From: an uncultured Lutibacter sp. | GTDB lineage: Bacteria; Bacteroidota; Bacteroidia; Flavobacteriales; Flavobacteriaceae | Length of the DNA stretch: 64,000 nucleotides | Direction of reading: 5' to 3' | NCBI RefSeq assembly: GCF_947495725.1 | Contig: NZ_CANLZZ010000004.1 | Span: forward strand, 1 to 64,000 | Part shown: positions 30,039 through 38,738 of the stretch, in pieces | How positions within the stretch are numbered: position 1 is the first letter of the stretch | Layout of the letters: every line of letters starts with the position of its first letter | The notes under the pieces: model-generated | Databases searched by the model: none | Told to the model about the DNA's origin: nothing | What the model saw: only the letters and a program-made list of their open reading frames with translations | Translations under genes and position numbers: made by a program

Positions 30039-31133
30039 ATGAAAAACATTATAGAATTAAATATAGAAATTGAAAATATTTTTAATCCAGATATTATATA
30101 CTATCACCTAAGTGGAAATACTACGGTTAACCAAAGTTGGGTCAATGAAATTGATAGTAGTTATTTTAATGATTATGAAGAACGAATTAAGGAAAAGATT
30201 GATTTAATAGCTGATTTGGATAGCTCTGGTAAAATTAACTTCTTGAAATTATTTCACCAAGATGTATTACATAAATACAAGGAGCAAATTAAATTAAATT
30301 TTTCAGATTTAGAATATCTAAAATCTATTACTAAAATTTACATTGCTTCGGTTGATTATGAAGAAGCTAAACAAAAAACTAGTGACATAGATTTCCCAAG
30401 AGATGATATGTACGAAGCTGTATTAGAAAAGTTGGCTAAACTTTTTGAATTAGAAGATTTCGATATGTATAATGGTGATTTTTTGGAGTCTAAAAATATA
30501 ATTGATGAAATGTTACTTGATATCTCAAAAAAGGAAGATTTAGAAAAACTTGCCCCAACAGTTGATGAATTTGGTTTAGAAAATTATTTTGGTCTAGATG
30601 GTGAGTTTGATGAGGATTATGGATTGAGTGCAAAAGAAAGTCTGTTGGGGAGATACTATTCCTATGCATATTTATCTCTTTTTTTAGAGTCTAATAAGGA
30701 TATGCTAGGACGAATTGCTGAATACATTGAGTATTTAATTGTTCTTGTTAAAAAAGTAGAAAATTATGGAGAAGAATTAACATTTGAAGAAGTTCATAAT
30801 AACAACCCAAACAATCTAAAACTTGAATTTAAAATAAATAAGAAAGAAATTGCCATGTTGTTTAAAAATTTAAGCGATTTTGGATATTTTCATGTTGATA
30901 ACACAGGATTTAAGCACCCACATACTCAACTTAAAAAATATATTGCTAATGCTAATATGTATTTTCCTCACAACGGTGAAATAAAACTAATTAAAGATAT
31001 AAAAAAGGAATATTCTAAAGTTTATGGTATGGAAGAAAGAGTAATGCACCAAAATATGGAAAAAGAATTCCTAAAAGATTTAATCAAAAAATTAACAGAA
31101 AGAATAAAGGAAATAGATTCCGAAGAATTTTAA
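30039..31133 (+). CDS. Unknown acidic protein of E1
   Basis: A 364-residue soluble protein, strongly acidic with many Glu/Asp/Lys-rich helical segments, no signal peptide and no membrane segment. I recognise no domain. The N-terminal half contains LKLFHQDVLHKYKEQIKLNF and the C-terminal 100 residues (KKEIAMLFKNLSDFGYFHV to KKEYSKVYGMEER) look like a helical domain with a possible HTH-like start. It lies between the integrase and the excisionase-like gene with its own leader, and a 23-bp E1 repeat follows its stop. Confidence 0.6.
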   Translation: MKNIIELNIEIENIFNPDIIYYHLSGNTTVNQSWVNEIDSSYFNDYEERIKEKIDLIADLDSSGKINFLKLFHQDVLHKYKEQIKLNFSDLEYLKSITKIYIASVDYEEAKQKTSDIDFPRDDMYEAVLEKLAKLFELEDFDMYNGDFLESKNIIDEMLLDISKKEDLEKLAPTVDEFGLENYFGLDGEFDEDYGLSAKESLLGRYYSYAYLSLFLESNKDMLGRIAEYIEYLIVLVKKVENYGEELTFEEVHNNNPNNLKLEFKINKKEIAMLFKNLSDFGYFHVDNTGFKHPHTQLKKYIANANMYFPHNGEIKLIKDIKKEYSKVYGMEERVMHQNMEKEFLKDLIKKLTERIKEIDSEEF

Positions 31134-31141
31134 AATTCACT

Positions 31142-31164
31142 GGGAATGCTAGGGAATCCCTAGC
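31142..31164 (+). repeat. E1 23-bp repeat, copy 2
   Basis: Same pattern as 28682-28704, here with a fully symmetric core CTAGGGAATCCCTAG. It lies 57 bp before the HTH gene at 31221, a position fit for an operator or excisionase/integrase site. Confidence 0.8.
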
Positions 31165-31220
31165 CATTGCTGACAAAAACTCCGAAATTTGCTGTATAGT
31201 AATTTAAAATACAGCATATT

Positions 31221-31538
31221 ATGGAAAACAACAATTCACAACTAGTTCTATTATCAACAGACAAACTTGAAAGTCTATTAAATCCAGTTTTAAACAGACT
31301 GGATGATATTGACAAAAATCTCAATAAAAAAACAACTACACATAAAGTAGGCTACTACAGAAACAAAGACCTTAAAGTAAATTTTGGTCTATCACCTAAT
31401 ACGATAATAAAATATCGAGAATCAGGTGTAATTCCATTCACCATGCTTGGTGACGTATACCTCTACCCTATTAATCAATTGAATGACGTTCTTAAAAAAA
31501 ACTCTAACTGGGATTTATTCCAAAATAAAGCAAGTTAG
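31221..31538 (+). CDS. Excisionase-like HTH protein of E1
   Basis: A 105-residue protein with an N-terminal helix (about 1-35, LLSTDKLESLLNPVLNRLDDIDKNL) and a C-terminal MerR/AlpA-like winged helix (YYRNKDLKVNFGLSPNTIIKYRESGVIPFTMLGDVYLYPINQLNDVL). This is the usual layout of helix-turn-helix domain proteins beside Bacteroidota integrases, which act as directionality factors or regulators. It lies 3 bp before the primase-like gene, in one operon. The equivalent in E2 is at 47523. Confidence 0.8.
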   Translation: MENNNSQLVLLSTDKLESLLNPVLNRLDDIDKNLNKKTTTHKVGYYRNKDLKVNFGLSPNTIIKYRESGVIPFTMLGDVYLYPINQLNDVLKKNSNWDLFQNKAS

Positions 31539-31541
31539 GAC

Positions 31542-32747
31542 ATGTTTAAGGTTACTAAATATAAGAACGCTAAAAGTTCTAAGGTTGAAGCTGTAAAAGA
31601 TGTAGAAGAGGTTCTTAGAGTTATTAAAAATGGAGACTCTGCTTTAAAGCATATTGAGTATGCCAGAAGTTTTAATAAAAAAGAAGAAGATTATGATTCA
31701 ATTAAAACAAATTTAATACCTACGTTTCGTTTTAATTTTCTTTTTGATGGGAATGCTTCTAACAAAAATATTATAGAACCAACAGGTCTTATTTATATTG
31801 ATATCGATAATAATCTTTTTGTTCCAGATAGTGAATTAATCTATGCTTCATGGCGGTCACTTTCAAATACTGGCTATGGCTTATTGGTTAAAGTTGATAA
31901 TCTAACATTGGATAATTTCAAATATGTTTACAATGAAATATCTGATAAAATAGGTGTAACAACAGATGTGAATGCTAGAAAAGCTACTCAACAAACAGTA
32001 TTAAGTTATGATTCAGATTTATATTTCAATTCAGATTCAATAACATATCACTATACTAATAAAGAAAAAGTATCATCTCCTAATAACTTTAAAAAAGGGA
32101 AGGAGAGGTTAAAAACAAATGGTACTTTTTTGGAAACATCTACAAACACTAAAGTTAGATACAATAATATTGATGATTATTTTATTGATAGTGAAAAGCC
32201 ATATATCTTCTTTCCAGAAAAAAAAGAATTGATATGTAATCCGTATTTACCTTTAAAAGTAAAAACTGGTAGAAGAAATTCAATATTATTTATCTACTTC
32301 TGTCAAATCGTTGCATTAAATCCAACAATATCAAAAAACTATATGAAAAGTTTAGGTGATAGTATTAACATACATATTATGAAACCTAAACTATCTGAAA
32401 AAGAAATCAATGGTGTTATTAATAGTGTATTCAAAAAATTGAAGAATAACGACCTTGAAATGATTTATAATCAAGAGCGCAGAATATTATTCAATCCTAC
32501 TATTAAATTAAGTCATAAAGAAATAATGCCGTTGGTTAATAAAGAACTCGGTCAAATGAAAAGCGAAATAACCAAAGCTATTATATATGAAATTATTGAG
32601 GATTGGGATTTCACTGAGAAAGGTAAAATCACTCAAAAGAGTGTTGCAATCCTAATGGGAGTAAGCCTGTCAACTATAAAAAGATATTGGCATCATTTTA
32701 AAACTTTTGTGAAAGAACTTAACATTGATTTTAAAAATAAATCATGA
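31542..32747 (+). CDS. BT4734-like primase/replication protein of E1
   Basis: A 401-residue protein. The N-terminal domain (about 30-165) matches the BT4734/BF3469 family: it has GLIYIDIDN with Asp87 and Asp89, then SNTGYGLLVKV (108-118) and TDVNARKATQQ. The spacing of a DxD and an SxxGxGhhh strand is like archaeo-eukaryotic primases. A helical segment at about 255-320 (GRRNSILFIYFCQIV to KLSEKEINGVINSVF) resembles a primase C-terminal (PriCT) domain. A final HTH follows (ITQKSVAILMGVSLSTIKRYWHHF). It probably starts replication of excised E1. Catalytic activity is inference. Confidence 0.75.
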   Translation: MFKVTKYKNAKSSKVEAVKDVEEVLRVIKNGDSALKHIEYARSFNKKEEDYDSIKTNLIPTFRFNFLFDGNASNKNIIEPTGLIYIDIDNNLFVPDSELIYASWRSLSNTGYGLLVKVDNLTLDNFKYVYNEISDKIGVTTDVNARKATQQTVLSYDSDLYFNSDSITYHYTNKEKVSSPNNFKKGKERLKTNGTFLETSTNTKVRYNNIDDYFIDSEKPYIFFPEKKELICNPYLPLKVKTGRRNSILFIYFCQIVALNPTISKNYMKSLGDSINIHIMKPKLSEKEINGVINSVFKKLKNNDLEMIYNQERRILFNPTIKLSHKEIMPLVNKELGQMKSEITKAIIYEIIEDWDFTEKGKITQKSVAILMGVSLSTIKRYWHHFKTFVKELNIDFKNKS

Positions 32748-32814
32748 TTTTTTACACCTTAAAATGCAAATACCAACTATTTATATATAACCAAATATTA
32801 AAATTTCAATTATT

Positions 32815-33057
32815 ATGAAAACAAAAAAAGTATCATCTTTCGAAATATACAAGAGCTATATTCCTGAATTAGAACACAAAACTTATACAATATTAAAGCA
32901 TCATGGAATGCTAGGAAAACTGTTTCGGGGTGAAGAAATTAAATTAATTAGTAAGGATATCTTCATAGAGGATTGCTGGTGGAGACAAGAAACTTTTAAC
33001 CAATCAAATCAATATGTTCCTTGTGTTCTAAAGGAAATAAATCCATATTGGAAATAA
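32815..33057 (+). CDS. Small unknown protein of E1
   Basis: An 80-residue basic protein (KTKKVSSFEIYKSYIPELEHK; ends KEINPYWK) with a tryptophan pair (CWWRQETF). No domain recognised. It sits 67 bp after the primase-like gene and directly before a gene-free, partly GC-rich stretch. Composition and codon use are like its neighbours, so it is probably real. Confidence 0.55.
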   Translation: MKTKKVSSFEIYKSYIPELEHKTYTILKHHGMLGKLFRGEEIKLISKDIFIEDCWWRQETFNQSNQYVPCVLKEINPYWK

Positions 33058-33396
33058 ATGATTTAAGACCTTTTGATGGCGCTTCTATATATTCCAACTA
33101 ATTATATACTTAATGTTTTTAAGTGCTTTAATGAAGGTCCTGGCGGGAGGTAGTCAACTATGAGATTAGCTAATGCCGTACACCGCCTTATATATCCCCC
33201 CGCACCCGCCTCTTAGAAGCCAGTCGAACCTTTACATGAAATTTTTGAAAATTTTTGAAAATTTTTTTGAGGTGCTTTTTTTTAAGAGTACGACACGTCT
33301 AAACTATAAGGATATAAAATAAAAGAAGAGGTTTCTCAATAAAAAAGATTGATAGCATAAAAAGCAAACGCACACGTAAACAAATTATAAAAAATT
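33058..33396. other. Gene-free stretch of E1, candidate origin or oriT
   Basis: There is no convincing gene in these 339 bases. A sharply GC-richer patch at about 33136-33232 contains GGCGGG (33142-33147) and CCCGCC (33205-33210) as an inverted pair. It is followed at 33241-33270 by a three-fold AT repeat (ATTTTTGAAA, ATTTTTGAAA, ATTTTTTTGA). GC hairpin plus AT repeats next to a primase gene suggests a replication origin or nicking region; a structured RNA is the alternative. Confidence 0.4.
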
Positions 33397-33735
33397 ATGG
33401 ATGAAAATAAAACAGATATCATAAACTCTAAAATTGCTACCAAGCAACTGGAGCTTAATGACGAGAACGACCAAGACAAAAGAAATAAAATTTTACATCA
33501 AATTAAAATCCTAAACGTTAGGAAGGAAATGGAAGAAGCCCGAGAAAAGTTAACCGAAAGAAACCATTCACTAACAAATTTAAAAAAGTATTCTGGTTCA
33601 ATTCGTTTAAAAAGTGGAGGTCACCCAGTAAAAGTTTATTGTGATGCAACTTCTCAATCAGCAGCTCGTAAAATTATACAAGCCCAGTTTGATGTTAAAA
33701 GTTGGTTTAAGCAGATGACGACAAAACACAAATAA
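33397..33735 (+). CDS. Small unknown protein of E1
   Basis: A 112-residue charged protein. Residues about 10-65 form a likely coiled coil (KQLELNDENDQDKRNKILHQ; EMEEAREKLTERNH). The C-terminal 45 residues contain YSGSIRLKSGGHPVKVYCD and SAARKIIQAQFDVKSWF, which look like a small alpha/beta domain. I do not recognise a family. Its position next to the putative origin would fit an accessory DNA-binding or mobilisation protein, but that is a guess. Confidence 0.55.
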   Translation: MDENKTDIINSKIATKQLELNDENDQDKRNKILHQIKILNVRKEMEEAREKLTERNHSLTNLKKYSGSIRLKSGGHPVKVYCDATSQSAARKIIQAQFDVKSWFKQMTTKHK

Positions 33736-33737
33736 AA

Positions 33738-33761
33738 AAGCACCTTCTCATTAAGGTGCTT
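33738..33761 (-). terminator. Terminator for the small minus-strand ORF
   Basis: AAGCACCTT (33738-33746) and AAGGTGCTT (33753-33761) form a 9-bp stem. Only the minus-strand reading is followed by a T tract, so it fits the ORF at 33801-33911. It may also end the plus-strand gene weakly. Confidence 0.65.
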
Positions 33762-33800
33762 AGTACTCAACCGCTATATGGATTGTAATTATTTTCAAAT

Positions 33801-33911
33801 TTACTTAGATGGAAAATAAGCTAAAGTTTTACCTTTACGACCATTACCGCCTAGCTTAATGTAAACACCTGTTTTTCCAACCCAAATTCGGCTGTTTACT
33901 GGTAATTTCAT
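33801..33911 (-). CDS. Small basic protein, 36 residues
   Basis: A short ATG-to-TAA ORF on the minus strand. Its product starts MKLPVNSRIWVGKTG and ends GKTLAYFPSK, with glycine-rich basic middle KLGGNGRKGK. Support comes from context rather than length: a perfect -7 box TACCTTTG lies upstream on the minus strand (33963-33970) and a hairpin with T tail lies downstream (33738-33761). It has no relative that I recognise and overlaps no other gene. It fills most of the otherwise gene-free stretch 33736-34076. It could be a small regulator or a toxin-like or nucleic-acid-binding peptide. Confidence 0.5.
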   Translation of the reverse strand: MKLPVNSRIWVGKTGVYIKLGGNGRKGKTLAYFPSK

Positions 33912-33962
33912 AATAAATGATTTATTACGTTATACATCTATACCTTAAATTAAGGTCAACGA

Positions 33963-33970
33963 CAAAGGTA
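33963..33970 (-). promoter_or_regulatory. -7 element for the 36-residue ORF
   Basis: On the minus strand this reads TACCTTTG, an exact TAnnTTTG match, about 50 bases before the ATG at 33911. No clear -33 TTTG is seen. Confidence 0.45.
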
Positions 33971-34041
33971 GTAAAAATACATCCTGAATCTACTAAGAAG
34001 GTTTTAATTATAAATTAGCTTTTAAACTCAAAAAAGATGCT

Positions 34042-34049
34042 TATTTTTG
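34042..34049 (+). promoter_or_regulatory. -7 element for the E1 defence operon
   Basis: TATTTTTG, an exact TAnnTTTG match, lies 27 bp before the methyltransferase ATG at 34077. No clear -33 element. Confidence 0.45.
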
Positions 34050-34076
34050 ATACTCTAAGAAAAAGAGCTACATCAA

Positions 34077-36794
34077 ATGAATGCATCCCAAATTGAAAAA
34101 AATATTATTGCTTTAGTTGAAAATTTCAACAAAGAAGAGTTCATTTACGACTTATTGTTGGCCTATGGCATTTCAAAAACATCTATAACTCGTTTAAAAA
34201 GAGGAGATTTCAATTTATCTAAAGTTGAAGGTGAAGTGCTTTACAAAAGTAAAATGCTGTTTAAAGAGGTCGAAACTGGAAATCTTTTACATACAATAGA
34301 TGAACTTACTAAAGATGCAAGCTCTTTAAAATACAATCCACGTTTTGTAATAGTTACTGATTATAAAACATTATTAGCAAAAGATATTAGAACTGGCCAA
34401 ACACTTGATACTCCAATTCTTGAAATAGCTAAACACTTTAGCTTCTTTTTACCTTGGGATGGCCAAGAGAAATATCAATCCACAAATGAAAATTATGCAG
34501 ATAGAAAGGCTTCTTATGAAATGGCCAAACTGTATGATATATTGGTTAAAGAAAACCCAAGTATCTATGAAGATGGCGGTCACAGCCTCAACATTTTCCT
34601 GTCAAGATTGTTATTTTGTTTCTTTGCCGAGGATACTGCAATATTTCCTGTTGAAGGAATGTTTACAGATACATTAGAGCAACATACTCAAACAGATGGA
34701 AGTGACATTCATACGTTTTTAAATCGTTTGTTTAAGGTGTTAAATACTGAAGATAACAGCAAAGAAGCATCTCATTTTTCACAATTTCCATTTGTAAATG
34801 GTGGCTTGTTTCGTAATACAATTAAATCTCCAAAATTTAATAAAGAAGCTCGAAAAATAATTATTAATTGTGGAGATTTAGACTGGAGCGAAATTAATCC
34901 AGATATATTTGGTTCAATGATTCAGGCGGTTGTAAACCCAGCTTACAGAAGTGGTTTAGGAATGCATTATACATCTGTACCAAATATTATGAAGGTAATA
35001 GAACCTTTATTTTTAAATGAGTTGTACGATGAATTTGAAAAATATAAAGATAACGAGAGAAAATTAAAATTACTTATAAGTCGGTTAGGACAACTCAAAA
35101 TATTTGACCCAGCTTGTGGTAGTGGTAATTTTTTAATTATTGCATATAAGGAATTACGTTTGCTAGAAATTAAAATTTGGCAACAAATTGACTTCAATAG
35201 AAAAGCAAGCAAACTACCATATCAAACAGAAACGGTTTATACCAATATTAAATTATCCCAATTTTATGGAATCGAATTAGATGATTTTGCTCACGAAATG
35301 GCTATATTATCACTTTGGCTAGCTGAGCATCAAATGAACAAAATATTTGTAGATGAATTGTTTGATTTTGGTCGTTCTAAACCAATATTACCATTAAAAG
35401 AAGCTGGCCATATCACTCAAGATAATGCAACACGCATAGAATGGAAAAATGTTTGCCCTATTGATTTAGCCGATGAAGTATATATATTAGGAAATCCACC
35501 ATATTTAGGTTCAAGTATGCAGAATACTGAACAAAAAAAAGATATGGAAATCGTTTTTGCGAGGTATAAAAGGTTCAAAAATTTAGATTACATAACAAGT
35601 TGGTTTATAAAAGGAAGTAACTATATAAAAGGATTCAATTCAAAATTGGCTTTTGTAACAACAAACTCTATTACTCAAGGTATCCAAGTTGAACTATTAT
35701 GGCCTAATATTTTTAATGGAGGGATAGAAATAGGGTTTGCTCATCAATCTTTTAAATGGACTAACAATGCAAAAGGAAATGCTGGAGTAACTGTCGTTAT
35801 TATCGGATTACAGAATAAATCTAATAACTTAAAGCCAATTTTCAATCTAGGACTAAAATCTAAAGTACCTAATATTAATGGATATTTACAAGCAGGAGAA
35901 AATCTTTTTATTTCTAAAAAGAGCAACCCTATTTCCAAATTACCTAAAATGATATCTGGAAACAAGCCAGTTGACGGAGGTAATTTAATATTGAATGAAA
36001 ATGAAAAAAATAAATTTATTTCTAATAATCCTAACTCTTATAATTATATTAAGAAGTTTATAGGTGCTTCAGAATTTTTGAATAATACATGTAGATATTG
36101 TTTATGGATTGAGGATGAAGATTTGAAAGAAGCAAAAAAAATAGATGATATATCTAATAGAATAAAGGAAACGAAAGAGTTTAGACTAAAAAGTAGAGAT
36201 GTCGGAGCACAAAATTTGGCAAGTAAAGCTCACCAATTTAGAGATTTCTTTTTTAGTATTAATTCCACAATTCTTATACCTCAAACTACATCTGAAAGAA
36301 GAGAGTATATTCCTATTGGGTATTTAAGTCCTGATTTTATAATATCAAATGGTGCAAGAGCTATATTTGATGCAGAGCCTTGGATTTTTGGTTTATTATC
36401 TTCTAAAATACATAATGTTTGGATTCAGGCTGTTGCTGGTCGCTTAGAAACACGTATTCAATATTCAAATACGCTTTGCTATAATACATTTCCATTCCCA
36501 GAAATAAACAAAAAACAGAAAGAACAAATTAACTTACATGTTTTTGAAGTGTTAGAAGAAAGAGAAAAACATCCAGAAAAAACGCTGGCGCAACTCTACG
36601 ACCCAGATAAAATGCCCAAAGGTTTAAAGGAAGTACACCACCAATTAGATTTAGCTATTGAGCGTTGTTACCGTTTAAAACCATTTACAAGTGATACAGA
36701 GCGCTTAGAGTATCTTTTCAAAGAATATGAAAAGATGATAAATAAAAATACATTGTTAGAAAAACCTAAAAGAACTCGTAAAAAGAAAATATAG
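34077..36794 (+). CDS. MmeI-like class I SAM-dependent DNA methyltransferase
   Basis: A 905-residue protein. The N-terminal part (about 1-200) has the NPRFVIVTDYKTLLAKD strand pair of MmeI/YeeA-type proteins, but I see no convincing D-x-ExK nuclease triad. A helical spacer follows. The N6-adenine methyltransferase core has motif I DPACGSGNF (344-352) and motif IV NPPY (473-476), in gamma order. A target-recognition region spans about 600-800, and a short C-terminal domain is Lys/Arg-rich. It should modify adenine at a specific site. First gene of a tight operon: the helicase starts 3 bp after its stop. Without its own nuclease domain, cleavage would need the partners. Confidence 0.87.
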   Translation: MNASQIEKNIIALVENFNKEEFIYDLLLAYGISKTSITRLKRGDFNLSKVEGEVLYKSKMLFKEVETGNLLHTIDELTKDASSLKYNPRFVIVTDYKTLLAKDIRTGQTLDTPILEIAKHFSFFLPWDGQEKYQSTNENYADRKASYEMAKLYDILVKENPSIYEDGGHSLNIFLSRLLFCFFAEDTAIFPVEGMFTDTLEQHTQTDGSDIHTFLNRLFKVLNTEDNSKEASHFSQFPFVNGGLFRNTIKSPKFNKEARKIIINCGDLDWSEINPDIFGSMIQAVVNPAYRSGLGMHYTSVPNIMKVIEPLFLNELYDEFEKYKDNERKLKLLISRLGQLKIFDPACGSGNFLIIAYKELRLLEIKIWQQIDFNRKASKLPYQTETVYTNIKLSQFYGIELDDFAHEMAILSLWLAEHQMNKIFVDELFDFGRSKPILPLKEAGHITQDNATRIEWKNVCPIDLADEVYILGNPPYLGSSMQNTEQKKDMEIVFARYKRFKNLDYITSWFIKGSNYIKGFNSKLAFVTTNSITQGIQVELLWPNIFNGGIEIGFAHQSFKWTNNAKGNAGVTVVIIGLQNKSNNLKPIFNLGLKSKVPNINGYLQAGENLFISKKSNPISKLPKMISGNKPVDGGNLILNENEKNKFISNNPNSYNYIKKFIGASEFLNNTCRYCLWIEDEDLKEAKKIDDISNRIKETKEFRLKSRDVGAQNLASKAHQFRDFFFSINSTILIPQTTSERREYIPIGYLSPDFIISNGARAIFDAEPWIFGLLSSKIHNVWIQAVAGRLETRIQYSNTLCYNTFPFPEINKKQKEQINLHVFEVLEEREKHPEKTLAQLYDPDKMPKGLKEVHHQLDLAIERCYRLKPFTSDTERLEYLFKEYEKMINKNTLLEKPKRTRKKKI

Positions 36795-36797
36795 ATT

Positions 36798-38738
36798 ATG
36801 CCAAATTTAGTTGAAGTAACTTATAACCAGACTGGGAAAAGCAAAAGCACAAACGAATTAGGAATGCGAGAAATGCAAGAAAGAGCATTTGAAGCACGCA
36901 CTGCGCAATATTTATTAATTAAAGCTCCTCCAGCTTCTGGTAAATCTAGAGCGTTAATGTTTATAGGTTTAGATAAGTTGGTAAATCAAGGACTTAAAAA
37001 AGTTATTGTTGCTGTACCAGAAAAATCAATTGGTAGCTCTTTTGGTTTAACTTACTTAAAGGAATTTGGATTCTTTGCAAATTGGTCACCAAAAAATAAA
37101 TACAATCTTTGCACTCCTGGAGGACAAGGAAGTAAAGTAAAAGCATTTTTAAGTTTTCTAGAAAGTAAAGAGCAAATTTTAATTTGTACACACGCTACAT
37201 TACGTTTTGCGTTTGAAGCAATAGATGAAAAAGACCTAAACGACACACTTGTAGCAATTGATGAGTTTCATCACGTCTCCGCTGATGGTGGCAATCGATT
37301 AGGTGAAGTTTTACGTAATATTATGCAAAATTCTACAGCTCATATTGTCGCAATGACTGGTTCATTTTTTAGAGGTGATAGCGTGCCAATATTATTACCT
37401 GAAAGTGAAGGGAAATTTACGAAAGTAACATATAACTATTACGAGCAGTTAAACGGTTATGAATATTTAAAATCACTAGGGATTGGATATCATTTCTACC
37501 AAGGTCGATACACATCTGCCATTAGTGAAGTGCTAGATGAAGATAAAAAAACAATTATTCATATTCCAAGTGTAAATTCTGGTGAATCAACTAAAAAAGG
37601 TAAAGCTGAAGAGGTTAATTTAATTATTGATAGTTTAGGAGAATTAGATTATCAAGACCCTAATACTGGTGTTTTATATGTTAAAAGTAAAAAAACTGGA
37701 AAAACGCTTAAAATTGCTGATTTAGTTCACGATAACCAAAAAGACAGGGATAGAATTCAAAGCTATTTGTATAGAGTAAAAAAAGTTGATGATATCGATA
37801 TTATTATTGCTTTAGGAATGGCAAAGGAAGGTTTTGACTGGCCTTATTGCGAACACGTTTTAACTATTGGATATAGAGGTTCGTTAACTGAAATTATTCA
37901 AATTATTGGTAGAGCAACAAGAGATAGTGATAACAAAAGTCACGCACAATTTACAAATCTAATTGCACAACCAGATGCAGAAAATGACGAGGTAAAATTA
38001 TCGGTTAACAATATGCTAAAAGCTATTACCGCATCATTATTAATGGAGCAAGTTTTAGCTCCAAATTTCAAATTTAAACCAAAATTCCCTGAAGAAGATG
38101 ACGATGATTCTGAAGATGGGGATGATACAATTAAAATTGATGGCTTTAAAAAAGCTAAATCCAAAAGAGCTAAAGATATTATTGAATCAGATTTAACCGA
38201 TTTAAAAGCTAAAATATTTCAGGATGAAACAATGCAAAAAGCAATGCCAAGTGCTGTTGACCCTGAATACATCAATACAGTATTAATTCCTAAAATTATC
38301 AAAGAAACTTATCCAGATTTAAATGAAGAAGAGTTGGAACAAGTTCGCCAATATGTAGTGGTCGATTCAGTGATTAAAAATAGTTCAATTGAAGATGTTG
38401 GTGATAAGCGATTTATACGAATGGCAGATAGTTTTGTAAATATTGATGATATTAATATCGATTTAATTGATTCTATAAATCCATTCCAGAAAGCTTTTGA
38501 AATACTATCTAAATCAGTGACTGCTTCCGTTTTTAAAGCAATTCAAGAAACTATTGATGCTACTAGAATTGAAATGACAGAAGAAGAAGCTATTATATTA
38601 TGGCCAAAAATTAAAGATTGGATTGCCAAAACTGGAGAACAACCAAGTATTCAGTCATTCGACCCAAAAGAAAAACGTTTAGCCGAAGCTATTGTGTTTT
38701 TAAAAGAACAAAAACGTAAAGCTAAGGCCAATGCGTAA
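36798..38738 (+). CDS. DEAD/DEAH-box helicase, defence operon
   Basis: A 646-residue SF2 helicase. Walker A is APPASGKS (43-50), motif II DEFH (155-158), motif III region AMTGSFF, and motif VI is the IIGRATRD segment (Gly371, Arg372, Arg375). An acidic insert (EEDDDDSEDGDD) follows at about 433-446. The C-terminal 200 residues are helical and unrecognised. It probably translocates on DNA as the motor of a restriction-like system with the methyltransferase upstream (3-bp gap) and the GIY-YIG protein downstream (8-bp overlap). Confidence 0.87.
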   Translation: MPNLVEVTYNQTGKSKSTNELGMREMQERAFEARTAQYLLIKAPPASGKSRALMFIGLDKLVNQGLKKVIVAVPEKSIGSSFGLTYLKEFGFFANWSPKNKYNLCTPGGQGSKVKAFLSFLESKEQILICTHATLRFAFEAIDEKDLNDTLVAIDEFHHVSADGGNRLGEVLRNIMQNSTAHIVAMTGSFFRGDSVPILLPESEGKFTKVTYNYYEQLNGYEYLKSLGIGYHFYQGRYTSAISEVLDEDKKTIIHIPSVNSGESTKKGKAEEVNLIIDSLGELDYQDPNTGVLYVKSKKTGKTLKIADLVHDNQKDRDRIQSYLYRVKKVDDIDIIIALGMAKEGFDWPYCEHVLTIGYRGSLTEIIQIIGRATRDSDNKSHAQFTNLIAQPDAENDEVKLSVNNMLKAITASLLMEQVLAPNFKFKPKFPEEDDDDSEDGDDTIKIDGFKKAKSKRAKDIIESDLTDLKAKIFQDETMQKAMPSAVDPEYINTVLIPKIIKETYPDLNEEELEQVRQYVVVDSVIKNSSIEDVGDKRFIRMADSFVNIDDINIDLIDSINPFQKAFEILSKSVTASVFKAIQETIDATRIEMTEEEAIILWPKIKDWIAKTGEQPSIQSFDPKEKRLAEAIVFLKEQKRKAKANA

